DNA from: Deltaproteobacteria bacterium
Lineage (GTDB): Bacteria; Desulfobacterota; Desulfarculia; Adiutricales; Adiutricaceae
DNA length: 32,441 bases
Direction of reading: 5' to 3'
Assembly (NCBI GenBank): GCA_031264185.1
Contig: JAISEL010000007.1
Coordinates: 1 to 32,441, forward strand
In this document: positions 31,843 through 32,441 of the stretch, in pieces
Position numbering within the stretch: the stretch's first letter is position 1
Layout of the letters: each line of letters opens with the position of its first letter
The notes under the pieces: generated by a model
Database searches by the model: none
What the model was told of the DNA's origin: nothing
What the model saw: only the letters and a program-made list of their open reading frames with translations
Program-made: the position numbers and the translations under genes

Positions 31843-32441
31843 CTAGCTCCCGGCTTTAGACACCGTTCCTGATTCAATATCCAAAGATGAAGGGACCCAG
31901 GCCGGAGTAGGACCTCCGTAGGTCAGGGACACTGAACTTGAGCTGGGCACAATCTGAGTGCCCACATCCGGATTGGCATTGTTAAATGTTCCGGTCAGAG
32001 AACCTGAGGCAGAGACCATTGTAGGAACGCCGCTAACAGTATAATCAAGATTCCCGGCGGAGGCAGGGAAATTAATGCTGAAACTGCTTCCCGACACGGT
32101 CCCAGTGCCTTGCCGGAGATAGATATCCACTTCATTCATAGGGGTTACTTCGTAAATAACATCAAGCATACTGTCATATATGTTTCCTGTATACATGTTC
32201 ATAACAAATTCTAGATAATTGCTTTGTATATAAGTGGCTCCGGCACCCAGGAGATCAAATGTGGCACTGACTTCCAAAAGCGGACGCTGCTCAAGGGAGC
32301 CCCCGAAAGCAATAGAGGACGGCAAACCGTAAATAGTACCGTAAGATGGAACATAATCAGGATACAGGGTCCCGGATCCAGAAGAGCCAAAATCCACAGG
32401 CCCCAGAAAACTGCCGGTCATAACTGTAGAGGGTCCTAAAG
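31843..32441 (-). CDS. Repetitive secreted or surface-type protein, 5' end beyond the window
   Basis: The minus-strand frame is open to the right edge (LGPSTVMTGSFLGPVDFGSS..), so the true start lies outside; the first internal ATG is at 32421. At least 199 residues, rich in Ser, Gly, Thr and Val and poor in Lys and Cys. Segments such as GTVSGSSFSINFPASAG and ASGSLTGTFNNANPDVGTQI suggest repeated beta strands, as in extracellular adhesin-like or beta-helix/barrel proteins. It ends with a polar SLDIESGTVSKAGS rather than a membrane anchor. No family assigned. Confidence 0.6.
   Translation of the reverse strand, partial: LGPSTVMTGSFLGPVDFGSSGSGTLYPDYVPSYGTIYGLPSSIAFGGSLEQRPLLEVSATFDLLGAGATYIQSNYLEFVMNMYTGNIYDSMLDVIYEVTPMNEVDIYLRQGTGTVSGSSFSINFPASAGNLDYTVSGVPTMVSASGSLTGTFNNANPDVGTQIVPSSSSVSLTYGGPTPAWVPSSLDIESGTVSKAGS

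Overview
The window looks like the chromosome of a Gram-negative, probably anaerobic bacterium related to the deltaproteobacteria (Desulfobacterota). The evidence is indirect: outer-membrane machinery (Mla-type lipid transport genes, several lipoproteins, a PilW-like protein), an FmdE-family protein, a HisF of the kind seen in sulfate reducers, and a malate uptake and oxidation module. No rRNA, tRNA or CRISPR array was seen, so the assignment is tentative. Core genes are of moderate G+C; the gaps and the mobile-element zones are very A/T rich.

Layout. 1-453 is a decayed transposase running off the left edge. 1119-2446 (minus) holds an FmdE protein and a DUF364 protein. 2890-8198 is a malate module: a malic enzyme and a 2-hydroxycarboxylate transporter on the minus strand, and divergently a CitA/DcuS/MalK-type sensor kinase with its response regulator. 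8199-9429 is a decayed patch with a short inverted-repeat element and a truncated DUF262 gene. 9579-11494 (minus) encodes a polysaccharide deacetylase-like protein and a membrane metallophosphoesterase. 12090-16031 (plus) is a compact operon, hisI-hisG-pilW-like-aminotransferase-engB, behind a good promoter. 16123-18300 is a second accessory patch: an orphan gene with an E-x-K motif, an ISKra4-type transposase interrupted by two short inverted-repeat elements, and about 0.9 kb of A/T-rich DNA. 18478-20964 (plus) holds rpsU, class I fructose-bisphosphatase and an AbrB-family membrane protein. 21002-25052 (minus) is a five-gene Mla-like operon. 25203-26269 (minus) has a CheW protein and an RRM RNA-binding protein. 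26914-30994 (minus) is the operon rpe - class IV aminotransferase - LPG-synthase-like membrane protein - hisH - hisF. The right edge carries an incomplete repetitive secreted or surface-type protein.

How the genes fit together. The malate genes make a complete sense-import-oxidise unit, with pyruvate as product, and the bisphosphatase and epimerase serve gluconeogenesis and pentose metabolism. Histidine biosynthesis is split between two operons (hisIG and hisHF). The Mla-like operon has a permease, an MCE protein and two lipoproteins, but its ATPase-position protein has lost every nucleotide-handling motif; this is the most unusual feature here. Three related inverted-repeat elements, two of them nested in one IS remnant, are the second.
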